Below, piece after piece: positions 12,837-13,927 of a stretch of DNA of 13,927 nt. The translations under genes and the position numbers were made by a program. Source of the stretch: an uncultured Chlorobiota bacterium (lineage in GTDB: Bacteria; Bacteroidota; Bacteroidia; Bacteroidales; JAADGE01); contig CAMZKQ010000230.1 of the NCBI GenBank assembly GCA_947311265.1, forward strand, positions 1 to 13,927. The letters are read 5' to 3'. The notes beneath the pieces were generated by a model that saw only the letters and a list, made by a program, of their open reading frames with translations, made no database searches and had not been told where the DNA came from. The stretch's first letter is position 1, and each line of letters opens with the position of its first letter.

Positions 12837-13927
12837 ATGACTTTCAACGACTTAAAAATACTCACCCCTTTGCGTAATGCTTTGGCAGATTACAAATACA
12901 TTTATCCCACCGCCGTGCAGCAACAGGCCTTTTCGCCTATCCTTTCGGGGAAGGATATTGTCGCCATTGCACAAACCGGAACAGGAAAAACATTTTCCTA
13001 CCTTTTGCCTATTTTAAACCAGCTAAAATACTCGAACCAACGCCAACCAAGAGTACTAATCATTGTGCCAACTCGGGAGCTAGCCATTCAGGCAATCGCT
13101 GATGTACAGGAACTGACCAAATATATGTCGGTACGTTCGGCTGCGGTCTATGGGGGGACAAATATTGCAACCCAAAAACAAATGGTGTACGATGGTCTGG
13201 ATATTTTGGCCGCCACCCCCGGTCGGCTATACGATTTGGCCGTTTCCGGGATTTTGCGTTTAAACTCTATCCAAAAGCTAGTGATAGATGAGGTAGACGA
13301 AATGCTACAGCTAGGCTTCCGCCGCCAAATTGAGGACATTATGGAACTACTCCCACAACGCAGGCAGAACCTAATGTTCTCTGCCACTTTGCCCAAAGCT
13401 GCAGAGGTATTAATTACAAAATATTTCCATTCACCACACAAAATTGAAGTGGCACGCCATGGCACACCGCTAGAGCAAATTAAACAAACGGCCTATCATG
13501 TACCTAACTTTTTTACGAAAGTAAATTTATTAAACTACCTGCTTAGCACTGATAAGCAGATGAATAAAGTACTTATTTTTGCTAAAAGCAAAAAAATGGC
13601 CGACCGTGTTTTCCAGGAGTTAGCACTTGAAATCAAAGAACAAACAGGCGTAATTCATTCCAACAAATCTCAAAATTTAAGAATTGCCGTTTTAAAACGC
13701 TTTGCAACTGGTGAAATACGAGCATTAATTGCCACCGATTTAATTTCTCGTGGTTTGGATATTTCGGAGGTGTCCCACGTTTTAAATTTTGATTTGCCCG
13801 AAGAGGCAACTAATTATATTCATCGCATTGGGCGAACAGGACGTGCTGGTTCAGAGGGGATTGCCATTTCGTTTATCAACGAAGCAGAGCAGGAATTTCA
13901 GATAGAAATTGAGCAATTAATGAAGAC
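12837..13927 (+). CDS. DEAD-box ATP-dependent RNA helicase with DEVD motif II (3' end outside window)
   Basis: ATG 12837 opens a frame that runs off the window, giving 363 full codons. These cover both RecA-like domains and the start of the C-terminal tail. A Q-motif region (YIYPTAVQQQAF, 21-32) is followed by motif I AQTGTGKT (45-52), Ia PTRELA (78-83), GG at 106-107, Ib TPGR (127-130), II VIDEVDEML (149-157), III SAT (182-184), IV VLIFAKSK (245-252), V ATDLISRGLDI (299-309) and VI HRIGRTGRAG (329-338). The enzyme unwinds short RNA duplexes using ATP, in ribosome assembly or mRNA turnover; which RhlE/CsdA-like group it belongs to cannot be judged without the tail. The third residue of motif II is Val instead of Ala, which I have seen in other Bacteroidota members and which keeps the catalytic D-E-x-D. 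It diverges from the reductase gene. Confidence 0.95.
   Translation, partial: MTFNDLKILTPLRNALADYKYIYPTAVQQQAFSPILSGKDIVAIAQTGTGKTFSYLLPILNQLKYSNQRQPRVLIIVPTRELAIQAIADVQELTKYMSVRSAAVYGGTNIATQKQMVYDGLDILAATPGRLYDLAVSGILRLNSIQKLVIDEVDEMLQLGFRRQIEDIMELLPQRRQNLMFSATLPKAAEVLITKYFHSPHKIEVARHGTPLEQIKQTAYHVPNFFTKVNLLNYLLSTDKQMNKVLIFAKSKKMADRVFQELALEIKEQTGVIHSNKSQNLRIAVLKRFATGEIRALIATDLISRGLDISEVSHVLNFDLPEEATNYIHRIGRTGRAGSEGIAISFINEAEQEFQIEIEQLMK

Noticed and set aside
13148..13465. Reverse-strand frame inside the helicase gene
   Set aside because: It is antisense to conserved helicase motifs and has no promoter or family resemblance.

Overview
The window comes from the core genome of a Bacteroidota bacterium. 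The evidence is a type IX secretion (T9SS) C-terminal sorting domain, a GldA-type ABC ATPase, A-rich sequence instead of Shine-Dalgarno sites before most starts, and several good matches to the Bacteroidota promoter (TTTG, about 18-21 bases, TAnnTTTG). Base composition is AT-rich throughout. The genus cannot be fixed from this sequence. I see no insertion sequence, phage, CRISPR array, tRNA or rRNA, and no gene-free stretch longer than 300 bases.

Layout, left to right. (1) 1-1014: the 3' end of a large secreted protein with an FnIII-like piece, a jelly-roll adhesion-type domain and a T9SS tail, closed by a hairpin terminator that overlaps the next promoter. (2) 1142-1770: a NUDIX hydrolase broken by what looks like one missing G inside the Nudix box. 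(3) 1767-2795, minus strand: mutY, convergent with the NUDIX gene and sharing TTAA at the two stops. (4) 2931-3347: a short unit of an HU/IHF-family DNA-binding protein and a 31-residue, extremely basic protein resembling ribosomal bS22/mS38. Two hairpins follow it. (5) 3514-5061: RNase G/E. (6) 5068-7268, minus strand: surE, a three-helix membrane protein and lpxB, tightly packed as one operon. (7) 7358-8799: a YbgC-type thioesterase and gldA. (8) 8940-11768: a 942-residue envelope protein (signal peptide, TPR, five PD40 blades, a CRD-like region, two OmpA-like modules, SPOR-like end) that resembles and extends the PorE plan of the T9SS. (9) 11869-12684, minus strand: ferredoxin-NADP reductase. 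(10) 12837-end: a DEAD-box RNA helicase whose motif II reads DEVD, cut by the window edge.

The genes fall into three themes: T9SS, gliding and cell envelope (the secreted protein, GldA, the PorE-like protein, LpxB); RNA and ribosome work (the bS22-like protein, RNase G, the helicase); and DNA maintenance and nucleotide metabolism (MutY, HU, NUDIX, SurE). Four genes (mutY, rng, lpxB, surE) start with GTG or TTG, because no in-frame ATG lies at the conserved N-terminus. The region reads as ordinary chromosomal backbone and I do not see a complete new system. The points most worth a second look are the PorE/OmpA/SPOR chimera, the easily missed bS22-like gene, the NUDIX frameshift and the run of non-ATG starts.
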